Of a DNA stretch of 64,000 nucleotides, positions 26,602 to 35,005 are shown in pieces. Position numbers and translations under genes: made by a program. Each line of letters starts with the position of its first letter. Position 1 is the stretch's first letter. This DNA is from Paenibacillus naphthalenovorans. Lineage in GTDB: Bacteria; Bacillota; Bacilli; Paenibacillales; NBRC-103111. The notes beneath the pieces were generated by a model, which did no database searches, had not been told where the DNA came from, and was given only the letters and a program-made list of their open reading frames with translations. The stretch lies in the NCBI RefSeq assembly GCF_900099895.1, contig NZ_FNDY01000015.1:1-64000 (forward strand), in the 5' to 3' direction.

Positions 26602-27558
26602 TTACTTTTGTCCGGCATTTTTGAAGTAGTCGCGAACGATATTGAATTTCCGGTCGTCAGACTTCACATAACCGCGGTGGGAAAAGACATCGTAAATGAT
26701 TTTCGAGCCTTCGGGATCTTTCCCGATATCGATGAACGCTTGAGCGATTTTGTCTCTCCAGGCTTGGTCCATATCATTGCGGACCGAGATCGTATCGGTG
26801 GGAATCGGTGCCGTGAATGCGACAACGCGCGTTTGCCTGAATACGTCCGGCCTGTCCTTTATCACCAGGTTACGGGCATCCTGGTATATGGCGGCTGCGT
26901 CTACTTGGCCGTTCAATACGGCTAGCACGCCTTTGTCATGGCCCTTGACTTCGATGCCGGTCACGTCTTTCTTTGGATCGACGCCGGCCTTTTTCATTTC
27001 ATTGGCCGGCCATACATAGCCAGCGGAAGAAGCAGCGTCTTGCCAAGCGATTTTTTTACCTTTGAGATCCTTCAATGCGTGAATCGGGGAGTCGGCTTTC
27101 ACGATAATCATGGCTTTGTAAACATCGACCAGCTCGTTTGTTTCCGCGCCCGTTGCATCTTCAATCCCATAGCGCTGAGCCTGAAGGAGCACGTCGGCTG
27201 CTTTTTTCTGGTCATGGGCGAGAACGTAAGCATTCGGAGGTAGGAAGCCAATATCCGCTTGCCTGGAGGACAGCGCTTCGATGACGGTATGGTCGTTCGT
27301 TGAAGCGGAAATTTTCACGGGAATGTTCAGCTTATTGCCAAGAAGCTTCTCCAGCGGCTTCGCTTTGGCTTCCAGTGTCTCCGCGTTGTGCGGGGGGACA
27401 ACCTGAACCTTCAGTTCTTTGGGAACATAGCGGGCTGCCGGCGTTTCCTGCTGATCTCCTCGATCCGTCGGCGCGTTATCTTGCTGTGGCCCGCAGCCTG
27501 CTGCAATTCCGGCCAGAAGAACCAGGGATAAACTGATCGAAGCGAATTTATGGAACAT
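26602..27558 (-). CDS. Phosphate/phosphonate-type ABC binding lipoprotein (PhnD-like)
   Basis: 318 residues with lipobox AAGC and a PhnD/PtxB-type binding fold: LKVQVVPPHNAETLEAKAKPLEKLLGNKL, ADIGFLPPNAYVLAHD, LKGKKIAWQDAASSAGYVWP and the conserved Asp-rich C-terminal half. Members bind phosphonate, phosphite or related anions outside the cell. No permease or ATPase gene is adjacent, so it is an orphan in this window. ATG 27558 has AGGAGG at good spacing. The frame extends upstream but without family support. Confidence 0.87.
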   Translation of the reverse strand: MFHKFASISLSLVLLAGIAAGCGPQQDNAPTDRGDQQETPAARYVPKELKVQVVPPHNAETLEAKAKPLEKLLGNKLNIPVKISASTNDHTVIEALSSRQADIGFLPPNAYVLAHDQKKAADVLLQAQRYGIEDATGAETNELVDVYKAMIIVKADSPIHALKDLKGKKIAWQDAASSAGYVWPANEMKKAGVDPKKDVTGIEVKGHDKGVLAVLNGQVDAAAIYQDARNLVIKDRPDVFRQTRVVAFTAPIPTDTISVRNDMDQAWRDKIAQAFIDIGKDPEGSKIIYDVFSHRGYVKSDDRKFNIVRDYFKNAGQK

Positions 27559-27752
27559 GCTTATGAACCTCCTGTGAAATATCTTGAATCCAATCTTGAT
27601 AACAATATAACATATTTGGTTTTTGTCTTTTGTAAATATGGATTCATGTGGATCATATCCCCGATATAAACGAAATTCGTGCCGTTGTAGCTCTTTTTCC
27701 ACAAATTTGATATAGTGGGTCTCAGCCAACGAATATTGGAGTTGATACGAGG

Positions 27753-29336
27753 ATGTCCACCTGTCTAACCATCACTATATTGGAAACCAGCGACATTCAT
27801 GGAAATATGCTGCCCATTCAATATGCAAACAATGATCCGACCGAGTCGGGTTTTGCCAAAATCGCTGCGTTGATCAAAGAAGAACGGCGCAAGGAAGCTG
27901 CCGTGCTGGTCATCGATAATGGCGATTTAATACAGGGCACGCCGCTGGCGTACCATCATGCGAAGCTGAACAGGGAGCAGCCGAATCCGATGATCCAAGC
28001 CTTAAACGAGCTTGGCTACGACGCGGGAGTCATCGGCAACCACGAATTCAACTACGGAATCGAACTGTTGAATAAGGCGGTATCGGAATCGAGATTTCCT
28101 TGGCTGAGCGCTAATATCGTGAATGCTTCGACGGGGGAGCCGTATTTCGGAAAGCCCTATCTCATAAAAACATACGGCGGCGATTGCAAGGTAGCCGTTC
28201 TTGGATTAACGACGCAGTACATCCCCAATTGGGAAAAAGCGGAGCATATCGCGGGATTGCGTTTCGATGACGCTGTGGATACGGGCAGACGGTGGGTTCG
28301 CTATTTGCGGGAAACGGAAAGGGCGGACGTGGTCATCGTCTCCTATCATGGGGGATTCGAACGGCATCTGGACACGGGGGAGATTGCGGAGCCGTTGACG
28401 GGAGAAAATCAGGGCTATGCGCTTTGCTGCGAGGTGGAAGGTATCGACGTGCTCCTTACGGGCCATCAGCATCGAATGCTTGCCGGTAAAGAAATCGGCG
28501 GCGTTCCGATTGTTCAGCCGGGCTATGCCGGAGCATGCCTTGGCAAAGTCCAGCTGACCCTTCGCAAAACGGACGGCCGTTATCGGATCACATCCAAATA
28601 TTCCGAGCTCCTGTCCGCTAAGGGCGTTGAGCCGGATCGAACGGTTCTTTCGCTTATGCGGCCTCACGAAGAACAGACGCAAATCTGGCTGGATCAGCCG
28701 ATCGGACGTTTAATCGGAGATATGCGGATCACCGATCCGATGCAGGTGAGGCTCCAGGAGCATCCGCTGATCGAATTTATCAACAAAGTGCAGATGGAGC
28801 TGTCCGGAGCTCCGATTTCCAATACGGCGCTGTTCGACAACGTTTCGCCGGGCTTTCCCGAGCAAATTACGATGCGCGATATTGTGACGAATTACATATA
28901 TCCCAATACACTGCAGGTGATCAGGGTTACGGGACAGGATATCAAGGATGCATTGGAGCGGTCCGCATCCTATTTTGAGCGGTATGACGGAAACGGTCCG
29001 ATCAAAGTAAGTCCCGATTTTAGCGATCCGAAGCCGCAGCATTATAACTACGATATGTGGGAGGGCATTGAATACCGGATTAACATTTCACGTCCGGTCG
29101 GGGAACGGGTGGTGAAGTTGAACTATCAAGGGCGTCCGGTCGATCCTTTGGCGGAATATGACGTGGTCATGAATAATTACCGCGCCGGCGGAGGCGGAAA
29201 TTATTTGATGTTCCAAGGCAAGCCCGTGATCAAGGACATTCCGACGGACATGGCCGAGCTGCTTGCCGGTTATATCATGGAACGCGGTACGATCGAGGCG
29301 ACGCTTAACCGGAACTGGGAAGTGGTGTGGGATTAG
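27753..29336 (+). CDS. 5'-nucleotidase / 2',3'-cyclic phosphodiesterase family protein
   Basis: 527 residues. The N-terminal metallophosphatase domain has all metal-binding motifs: SDIHGN (12-17), NGDLIQG, GNHEFNYG, a His in SYHGG and GHQHR. The C-terminal 5'-nucleotidase substrate domain follows (about 330-500; NTALFDN, MRDIVTNYIYPNTL, NNYRAGGGGNY). No signal peptide is visible, unlike UshA, so it should act in the cytoplasm, as in the YunD group. It is divergent from the PhnD-like gene with about 190 bp between, which holds a TTGTAG-17-TGATAT promoter candidate. Confidence 0.9.
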   Translation: MSTCLTITILETSDIHGNMLPIQYANNDPTESGFAKIAALIKEERRKEAAVLVIDNGDLIQGTPLAYHHAKLNREQPNPMIQALNELGYDAGVIGNHEFNYGIELLNKAVSESRFPWLSANIVNASTGEPYFGKPYLIKTYGGDCKVAVLGLTTQYIPNWEKAEHIAGLRFDDAVDTGRRWVRYLRETERADVVIVSYHGGFERHLDTGEIAEPLTGENQGYALCCEVEGIDVLLTGHQHRMLAGKEIGGVPIVQPGYAGACLGKVQLTLRKTDGRYRITSKYSELLSAKGVEPDRTVLSLMRPHEEQTQIWLDQPIGRLIGDMRITDPMQVRLQEHPLIEFINKVQMELSGAPISNTALFDNVSPGFPEQITMRDIVTNYIYPNTLQVIRVTGQDIKDALERSASYFERYDGNGPIKVSPDFSDPKPQHYNYDMWEGIEYRINISRPVGERVVKLNYQGRPVDPLAEYDVVMNNYRAGGGGNYLMFQGKPVIKDIPTDMAELLAGYIMERGTIEATLNRNWEVVWD

Positions 29337-29405
29337 TCCCGCTGTATGGATTGCAGGCGAAGATGGCACGGCCCAAAACAGCGGAAGGTCCGGCTGACGG
29401 GTGAG

Positions 29406-29437
29406 ACTGGAGGAATGACTTTCTCCGGTTTTTTTTG
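29406..29437 (+). terminator. Terminator of the nucleotidase gene
   Basis: Ten-pair stem (ACTGGAGGAA with a complementary arm allowing two G-T pairs), then eight T. Confidence 0.8.
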
Positions 29438-29638
29438 TTCGGCGGGGCGGTCGAAACCGTTTTTCGAAATGACCGCTTTTATAGTATGATTTGAGGAGCG
29501 GCCTTTAGAACGATTGGCCACGATTCCATGTATATAAGAGCGGCCGTCACGGGCTGGGACTTGCGAAAAGACCGTCACGGGGCACTCGCATGGACGCAGG
29601 CTTGCGGTGCTTGGCCGCGCAAAAGGGGTTTTGAACAG

Positions 29639-30448
29639 ATGCAGATCCGTGATCATGGTGCCTATGAGTTGTACCCGCTTGGTGAGCAGGCGGTAGTCAT
29701 TCGCTGGAAAGGCGTTGTCTCGGAGCGGAATCGGAAGCTGGTGGACGGTACGGTACGCAGATTAGCCGAGCATCCGCCGGCAGCCGTGGTGGAGTGGGTA
29801 AGGGCTTATACGACGGTGACGGTATATTACGACTCCTGGCTTGTGTATAAAGAGGGGCTGGAAGGGAATCGTTCCGGGTTGAACGGCAGCCAGGAAACTT
29901 CCCCCTATGATCAGGTTTGTGAATGGATTCATCGCCGTCTGGTTGGCTTATCGGAAGAAAATGCAGGTGAACTTGACGGCAATCCCGTTGTGATCCCCGC
30001 ATGCTTTGGAGGTGTCTTTGGCATGGATCTCGGGGAGGTCGCGGCTCAAGCCGGGTTGACGGAGGAGCGCACGATCGAGCTGTTTTGTTCCCATACCTAT
30101 ACGGTGTATCTGATCGGATTTATGCCCGGTTTTGCTTATCTCGGGGGACTTCCGGACCGTTTATGCTGTCCCCGTCTCGACAGGCCGCGTCCGTACGTGC
30201 CTGCCGGTTCGGTCGGCATTGCCGGAACGCAGACAGGAGTGTATCCGTTCGCGTCGCCGGGCGGATGGCGGATCATCGGCCGAACGCCGGAGACGCTGTT
30301 CGATCCTCACCGCGAACGTCCCAGTCTTCTGCAGCCGGGAGACAGGGTACGTTTTGAGCCGCTGACCCCTGAGCGGTACGAGGAGCTGGAGCGGGAACTG
30401 CAGCGGGATGCAAGCAGTTCGGAAAGGATCGGAGGGAGAGACGCATGA
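29639..30448 (+). CDS. pxpB: 5-oxoprolinase subunit PxpB (KipI family)
   Basis: 269 residues of the KipI/AHS1 family with the GEQAVVIRW start and the conserved HTYTVYLIGFMPGFAYLGGLPD and YVPAGSVGIAGTQTGVYPFASPGGW blocks. PxpA, PxpB and PxpC together cleave 5-oxoproline to glutamate using ATP. In Bacillus subtilis the homologue is also known as the KinA inhibitor KipI. The frame is open from 29528, but AAAAGGGG lies at good distance from ATG 29639. It overlaps pxpC by 4 bp (ATGA). Confidence 0.92.
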   Translation: MQIRDHGAYELYPLGEQAVVIRWKGVVSERNRKLVDGTVRRLAEHPPAAVVEWVRAYTTVTVYYDSWLVYKEGLEGNRSGLNGSQETSPYDQVCEWIHRRLVGLSEENAGELDGNPVVIPACFGGVFGMDLGEVAAQAGLTEERTIELFCSHTYTVYLIGFMPGFAYLGGLPDRLCCPRLDRPRPYVPAGSVGIAGTQTGVYPFASPGGWRIIGRTPETLFDPHRERPSLLQPGDRVRFEPLTPERYEELERELQRDASSSERIGGRDA

Positions 30449-31461
30449 GCATGGTGGTGGAAAAGCCGGGTATGCTCACGACGGTGCAGGACGCCGGAAG
30501 ATTCGGCCGCCGCGGCATCGGCGTCGTGACGGCCGGCGCCGTCGATCCGTTCGCCTTCCGAACGGCGAATGCGCTCGTGGCCAACGCGCCGGGGGCAGCG
30601 GTGCTGGAAATGACCTTGACGGGCGCGGTACTGCGCTTTGAGCAGGAGGCGGTCGTGGCCTTCTGCGGCGCGGAGATGGACGCGCATGCGGAAGGCGGGC
30701 CGCCGCTGCCCGGCTGGCGGCCGGTGCTTGTGCGCAGCGGTACGGTGCTGCGCTTTGGCTCCGCGCGCTCGGGCGTGCGCGCGTACCTCGCTGTGGCGGG
30801 CGGCTTCGCCGTGCCCGCCGTGCTCGGCAGCCGCAGCACCTACGTGCCGGCGCGGTTCGGCGGTCTAGCCGGCCGGCCCCTGCAGGCGGGCGACCGCTTG
30901 CCTGTGGGCCCGCCTCCGGCCCCGGCCGCCACGCTCCACGCCCGTCTCGCGGCTGCGGCTGCGCCCGGGGCGGCGCTCTCGCCCGCACCGTGGGCGCTCG
31001 CGCGCGAGGCGCGTCCGCCGTATGCGGAGCATCCGGCGATCCGCGCGGTACGCGGGCGCGAGGCCGAAAGCTTCGAGGCCCGCAGCCTCGAAGCTTTCTT
31101 TTCCGCCCCCTATCGCGTGACTGCGCAGTCGGACCGCATGGGCTGCCGACTGGACGGAGAGCGGCTCGCCTTAATCTCTCCGCTCGAAATGATCTCCGAG
31201 GCTGTCACACCGGGCACCATTCAGGTGCCTCCGGACGGACAGCCGATCGTGCTGCTCGCCGATGTGCAGACGACCGGCGGCTATCCGCGCATTGCGCAGG
31301 TCGCTGCCGTCGATCTGCCGCTTGTCGCACAGGCGCGTCCAGGCAGCAGGCTGCGCTTCACCGAGATCACGGCGCCGGAAGCGCAGGCGCTGTACATTCT
31401 CCGCGAGCTTGCGTTTCGTCAGCTGGCTGCGGCCGTGGAAGCAAGGATAAAATCGTTATAA
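30445..31461 (+). CDS. pxpC: 5-oxoprolinase subunit PxpC (KipA family)
   Basis: 338 residues of the AHS2 biotin-dependent-carboxylase-like family: KPGMLTTVQDAGRFGRRG at the start, GAVDPFAFRTANALV, the RAYLAVAGG motif and the late QSDRMGCRL and ISEAVTPGTIQVPPDGQPI blocks. The middle (about residues 65-200, 30640-31050) is strikingly GC-rich and rich in Ala, Arg and Pro, unlike the flanking genes. Translationally coupled to pxpB. Confidence 0.92.
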   Translation: MSMVVEKPGMLTTVQDAGRFGRRGIGVVTAGAVDPFAFRTANALVANAPGAAVLEMTLTGAVLRFEQEAVVAFCGAEMDAHAEGGPPLPGWRPVLVRSGTVLRFGSARSGVRAYLAVAGGFAVPAVLGSRSTYVPARFGGLAGRPLQAGDRLPVGPPPAPAATLHARLAAAAAPGAALSPAPWALAREARPPYAEHPAIRAVRGREAESFEARSLEAFFSAPYRVTAQSDRMGCRLDGERLALISPLEMISEAVTPGTIQVPPDGQPIVLLADVQTTGGYPRIAQVAAVDLPLVAQARPGSRLRFTEITAPEAQALYILRELAFRQLAAAVEARIKSL

Positions 31462-31535
31462 TCATTCTTTCATCTTGCGGCAAGCCGTGACATATGAGTA
31501 AATAGTACATGTAGCCGGCCGGCTGACGCTAAGGG

Positions 31536-31633
31536 AAAGGAGTGATCGTGAACATGATTACGTTAACCGGGGTGATCTCCGCGTAAAGCGGGGAGCCCAA
31601 GTTGTCGGAAGGGGCCTTCGGGCCCCTTCTTAT
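31536..31633 (+). promoter_or_regulatory. Possible leader peptide with attenuator-like terminator
   Basis: AAAGGAG (31536-31542) precedes a tiny frame that can start at GTG 31548 or ATG 31554 and stops at 31586 (12 or 10 residues, MITLTGVISA end). A GC-rich hairpin follows (GAAGGGGCC, loop TTCG, GGCCCCTTC at 31608-31629) with a short T-rich tail. The layout is that of a leader peptide before an attenuator. Chance cannot be excluded. Confidence 0.4.
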
Positions 31634-31645
31634 CCGATTCGCCAA

Positions 31646-31674
31646 TGGACTTCAAGCAAAGCATGGTTTATAAT
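31646..31674 (+). promoter_or_regulatory. Promoter of a small intergenic transcription unit
   Basis: TGGACT (31646-31651), exactly 17 bp, TATAAT (31669-31674). Confidence 0.6.
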
Positions 31675-31727
31675 GTGGAGCATAATGCGTATCATCAATC
31701 TAACTCAGGTGAAGGGAGTGTCATTCG

Positions 31728-31781
31728 ATGTTTGTAAACACATTTGCATGGACCAGCGGAAAAGGGTTTGCCGACAAATGA
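31728..31781 (+). CDS. Candidate 17-residue peptide
   Basis: A 17-residue frame (MFVNTFAWTSGKGFADK) has AAGGGAG 9 nt before its ATG, a good promoter 54 bp upstream and a terminator about 70 bp downstream, so it forms a complete minimal gene. Its stop overlaps the ATG of a second 15-residue frame (31778-31825). It lies between pxpC and a CD3324-type regulator. The transcript could equally be a small regulatory RNA. No known peptide family is recognised. Confidence 0.4.
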   Translation: MFVNTFAWTSGKGFADK

Positions 31782-31850
31782 ATAGGCATTTTCTCCAACA
31801 CCGTCACCTGATCGTCATTGCATGATACATGACATATTAAAGGCATTCAG

Positions 31851-31880
31851 GCACGATAGGGCTATCGTGTTTTTCTTTAT
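31851..31880 (+). terminator. Terminator of the small unit
   Basis: Stem CACGATA/TATCGTG with a four-base loop, followed by TTTTTCTTTATTTT. Confidence 0.75.
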
Positions 31881-32001
31881 TTTATGCCCTTGTGCTGAAA
31901 TGATCGTTTTGCGAGAGCAAAACCCGATGGAGGTGTGAAGATGAACATGCTAACGACTTTCGAGGCTATGGCCATCACGGCGCGAAAGGAGGCTTTCATC
32001 G

Positions 32002-32310
32002 GTGGGGTACAAGAACGGAAAAGACATTTTGCCGCCCGTGCTGCTGAAGCAGCTGGAGGAGTACATACAGGGCGAGATCGTGTATATACCGAAAAAAGAA
32101 CAAACCCGTGCGGGCTGGGGTGAAAACAACGGCGCCCGGCAATCGATCCAGCGCAGAAATCATGAAATTTTCCGATTATATGAAAGCGGTCACTCCGTGA
32201 CGGAGCTGATTCGTCAATTCCATCTCTCGGAAGACAGCATCCGTAAAATTATCGTAAAAACGAGAGGACTTGCAGCAGACCGGCAGGAAGCGGCGACCAC
32301 GAGACATTGA
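32002..32310 (+). CDS. CD3324-family putative DNA-binding protein
   Basis: 102 residues. The N-terminal part has the family pattern of LPPVLLKQLEEYIQGEIVYIPKK followed by WGENNGARQSIQRRNHEIF. The C-terminal part is a helix-turn-helix (YESGHSVTELIRQFHLSEDSIRKIIVK). Such small proteins resemble Mor-type activators. GTG start with AAAGGAGG 10 nt upstream. It may regulate the neighbouring pxp genes, but nothing in the sequence proves this. Confidence 0.75.
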   Translation: MGYKNGKDILPPVLLKQLEEYIQGEIVYIPKKEQTRAGWGENNGARQSIQRRNHEIFRLYESGHSVTELIRQFHLSEDSIRKIIVKTRGLAADRQEAATTRH

Positions 32311-32342
32311 GCGGGGAATTATAACAGCACAGCACGCGGAAC

Positions 32343-32385
32343 AAGCCAAAAGTGGACGCTTTTGGCTTTCTTCCCGTTTTTTTGG
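32343..32385 (+). terminator. Terminator before pxpA
   Basis: 9-bp stem AGCCAAAAG/CTTTTGGCT, then T-rich sequence ending in eight T. Confidence 0.75.
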
Positions 32386-32421
32386 ATTGGGGCTTGAAGT
32401 TAGGCGAAGGGGGAATCGTTC

Positions 32422-33195
32422 ATGACCACGAAGCAGTTATTCATCGACTTGAATGGAGATATGGGAGAAAGCTTCGGAGCCTATCGGATCGGGCACGATG
32501 AGGAGCTCGCGAAGGTAGTGACGTCGGCTAATATTGCTTGCGGTTTTCATGCAGGCGATCCGGCGGTTATGCGGCGTACGGTAAAGCTTTGTTTGGAACA
32601 TGGCGTGGAGGTCGGCGCGCATCCGGGACTGCCCGACCTGATGGGATTTGGACGCAGAGCAATGCAGATCACACCCGAGGAAGCGTATGATCTGGTGCTG
32701 TATCAAGCCGGTGCGCTGCAGGGGTTTGTCCGTGCCGAGGGAGGACGGATGCGCCATGTAAAGCCGCATGGCGCTTTATACAATATGGCGGCTGTACAGC
32801 GTCCGCTGGCGGAGTCCATCGCCAAGGCGGTTTATCGTTTAGATCCGGAGCTTATTTTGTTTGGTCTGGCAGGCAGCGAGCTGATTCGAGCGGCGGAGTC
32901 CATCGGTCTGAGGGCGGCGTCCGAAGCGTTCGCAGACCGGACCTACCGGGCGGATGGGACGCTGACCCCAAGGACCGACCCTGAAGCCGTGATTCGCGAT
33001 GCCCGGCAGGCCGCGGACCAAGCGGTTCGGATGGTCTGTGAAGGAAAGGTAAAGTCACTGCAAGGGGACGAAGTAGCCCTTGCAGCAGACACCCTTTGCA
33101 TCCATGGGGACGGGCCGGAAGCCCTGGCGTTAGCCACGCTGATCAAGGAGCGCCTGCAGCACGCGGGCGTCGCCGTCCGCCCCTATGGGATTTAG
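32422..33195 (+). CDS. pxpA: 5-oxoprolinase subunit PxpA (LamB/YcsF family)
   Basis: 257 residues. Family motifs are clear: [19 protein letters not shown] (9-27), [37 protein letters not shown] and the late [10 protein letters not shown]. It forms the ATP-dependent 5-oxoprolinase with PxpB and PxpC, whose genes lie about 1 kb upstream behind several small elements and a terminator, so pxpA is probably transcribed separately. Confidence 0.94.
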   Translation: MTTKQLFIDLNGDMGESFGAYRIGHDEELAKVVTSANIACGFHAGDPAVMRRTVKLCLEHGVEVGAHPGLPDLMGFGRRAMQITPEEAYDLVLYQAGALQGFVRAEGGRMRHVKPHGALYNMAAVQRPLAESIAKAVYRLDPELILFGLAGSELIRAAESIGLRAASEAFADRTYRADGTLTPRTDPEAVIRDARQAADQAVRMVCEGKVKSLQGDEVALAADTLCIHGDGPEALALATLIKERLQHAGVAVRPYGI

Positions 33196-33555
33196 GCGCT
33201 TGTCAGCTATAACCTGCGGATAACGCTGTCTGAGGCAGATGCGCTATAAACAGCAAGCAAGGGAGCAACTTCGAAGCGAGGAAGGCTATGCGTTGTCGGT
33301 TCGGCGAATGATCGAGCCAGAAAGTGTATTTAGACAAAATACCGACGTTTTCTGCTTCGAGGCCTGCCATAGGTGAGCCTGGATACCGGATGGCTTTCGC
33401 TTGCCCATCATTTTGCAATAGACCGGAAGCAAGAAATGGCGATGCAGGGGTAACCCCTTTGCACCGCCATTTTTTCATTTTGATATGCTTTTCTCTTATC
33501 AAGCTGGCTGTCCGTCAGGTGAGCAGACTTACTTTTGAGACAGCCCCTTGATTTT
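33196..33555. other. Intergenic stretch downstream of pxpA
   Basis: 360 bp with no supportable gene on either strand. It holds a strong + strand hairpin at 33434-33472 described separately. Confidence 0.5.
33434..33477 (+). terminator. Probable distal terminator of pxpA transcript
   Basis: AAATGGCG and TGCAGGGG pair with CCCC..TGCA and CGCCATTT, giving a two-part stem, and a run of six T overlaps the last pairs. Confidence 0.65.
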
Positions 33556-33696
33556 TTACTGCGGCGGTTGTCCCGACGCTTTACGAAGTTCGTTGGCCAG
33601 ACGGTTGAATTCCGCTCGGGCTTCCGCGGAGTCAGTACAAAAATAGGCGGCTGACAAAAAGCGGATGATTTTGTTAGCATCTTCGGCACTAAGCAA
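33556..33696 (-). CDS. Small hypothetical protein of 46 residues
   Basis: A frame starting at TTG with AAGGAGGG at good spacing encodes a 46-residue, mostly helical acidic protein (begins MLSAEDANKIIRFLSAAYF, then an Ala/Glu/Arg-rich helix, ends SGQPPQ). Composition and hydrophobic spacing look like a real protein, and no competing frame covers it convincingly. No family is recognised. The GGCT gene starts 170 bp away on the other strand. Confidence 0.6.
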   Translation of the reverse strand: MLSAEDANKIIRFLSAAYFCTDSAEARAEFNRLANELRKASGQPPQ

Positions 33697-33868
33697 AATG
33701 CTCCCTCCTTCCACAGGTTCCAGCGGCTTGTATTCAGTTTATGCGGGGCTGAACGAAATGCCACGGGAATGGGATCCGGGCAAATCTTTGTTTGTCTCCG
33801 GCTGGCGCAGATCTGTCCCAGATTATGATATGATAAGGGCATCCATGACCGGGAAAGGAGGCAGGGCC

Positions 33869-34276
33869 GTGATACCTGTATTTGTTTATGGAACGCTGCT
33901 TGTCGGGGAGGCGAACCACCATGTCGTTGCTCCCTATGTATTGTCGGTACAGTCCGGAGCAGTGCAAGGTTTATTGTACGATGCCGGTTCGTATCCCGCC
34001 CTTGTGCTGTCCGGGGAGCACGGGGAATCTCTTGTGGAAGGCCAATGGCTTATGGTCACAAAGGAAGGGCTGGAACGCATGGATGAGCTGGAGGAATACT
34101 ATGGTCCGGGGAAAGTGAACGACTATGAAAGGGTGTGGATTCGGGATATGCTGAACGGCGAAAGGGAGGGCTGGGTTTATGTCTGGACGGATTCACGGAA
34201 TTGCCGTCTGATTAGCAGAGGATCTTGGAGGAAGCATATCCGGGAAAAACAAAAAAGCCCAACCGATGTCGATTAA
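33869..34276 (+). CDS. Gamma-glutamylcyclotransferase (GGCT/AIG2-like) family protein
   Basis: 135 residues with the family start VFVYGTLLVGEANHH, the AGSYPAL segment and the catalytic Glu region LERMDELEEYYGPG, followed by YERVWI. Enzymes of this fold release 5-oxoproline from gamma-glutamyl amines or amino acids. Its closeness to the 5-oxoprolinase genes is suggestive. GTG 33869 is preceded by AAAGGAGG at 7 nt. The longer frame from 33665 runs over the 46-residue gene on the other strand. Confidence 0.85.
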   Translation: MIPVFVYGTLLVGEANHHVVAPYVLSVQSGAVQGLLYDAGSYPALVLSGEHGESLVEGQWLMVTKEGLERMDELEEYYGPGKVNDYERVWIRDMLNGEREGWVYVWTDSRNCRLISRGSWRKHIREKQKSPTDVD

Positions 34277-34292
34277 GCTTGTAAAATCCACA

Positions 34293-34673
34293 TTATGTCC
34301 TTCTGGAATAGGGCCCCCAGCCGTCTTCCGACTTCTCGATGATTTCGGTCATCCGCATGAGGATATGATTGGCCTCTTCATCGCCGATGGAGTTTTTTAA
34401 CTGATCGTATGATAAATGATCCTTCAGCAGCTTTCTCGTCACGTTGTTCTCGCGATACCAAGCCTCGGTGATGGCGAATTCTCCCTCTTTTTTGAGCCAA
34501 ATTTCATGATAATAGTTCTCTTGCTCGTTCTTCGATTGAATGGCCAAATAATAAGCCTGCATTGGAATGCGGGGATCCGAAATGCGCTGATTGACCAAGG
34601 ATCCGGAAGAAACCGGCTGTCCGAACGTGATGTATCTGGACACTTTTTTAATGATATGCTCCACGGAGCTCAT
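34293..34673 (-). CDS. Hypothetical protein
   Basis: 126 residues, soluble, no signal peptide. An N-terminal helix (MSSVEHIIKKVSRYITFG) is followed by a beta-rich middle with many aromatic residues (YYLAIQSKNEQENYYHEIWLKKEG) and helices to the end. The family is not recognised. It converges with the GGCT gene. Confidence 0.6.
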   Translation of the reverse strand: MSSVEHIIKKVSRYITFGQPVSSGSLVNQRISDPRIPMQAYYLAIQSKNEQENYYHEIWLKKEGEFAITEAWYRENNVTRKLLKDHLSYDQLKNSIGDEEANHILMRMTEIIEKSEDGWGPYSRRT

Positions 34674-35005
34674 GCGTTGTCATTCCTTCCGATAGGTCAT
34701 GATGCCTAAAATTTTATAAGGTTTTTCTAAATGAACTTATAATTACATCATAACATAGTTAAAGGATTGCGAAAAATAATTCTATAGACCCATAAATGAT
34801 GGAATAGTCCCAAATGATTTAATATAATAATTGTCGAAAATGATATAATGGAAGGAAAATGAATAGACGCGTAAAGGGTATTCATTCCCACATGCATCCG
34901 GATGGGGTTGATGAACCGGAGAATGGAAAGAGAATCCTGGTGGAACGCAGCCATGCGGATCGGTTAGCCTGGGAAAAGAGGCAGTGAAAGGAAGGGGGAA
35001 AAAGG
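34674..35005. other. AT-rich intergenic region
   Basis: 330 bp. TATAAT-like boxes occur near 34821 and 34845 but without a well-spaced -35. A 42-residue frame at 34859-34987 has a poor ribosome binding site distance and is not called. The GGAAGGGGG box before 35006 belongs to the next gene. Confidence 0.45.

Noticed and set aside
30273-30988. Long Ala/Arg/Pro-rich minus-strand frames over pxpC
   Set aside because: They arise from the very high GC content of pxpC, which is itself well supported.
34859-34987. 42-residue frame upstream of the REC-GGDEF-REC gene
   Set aside because: The GGAAGG box is too close to the ATG and the composition is not protein-like. It is kept only as part of the leader.
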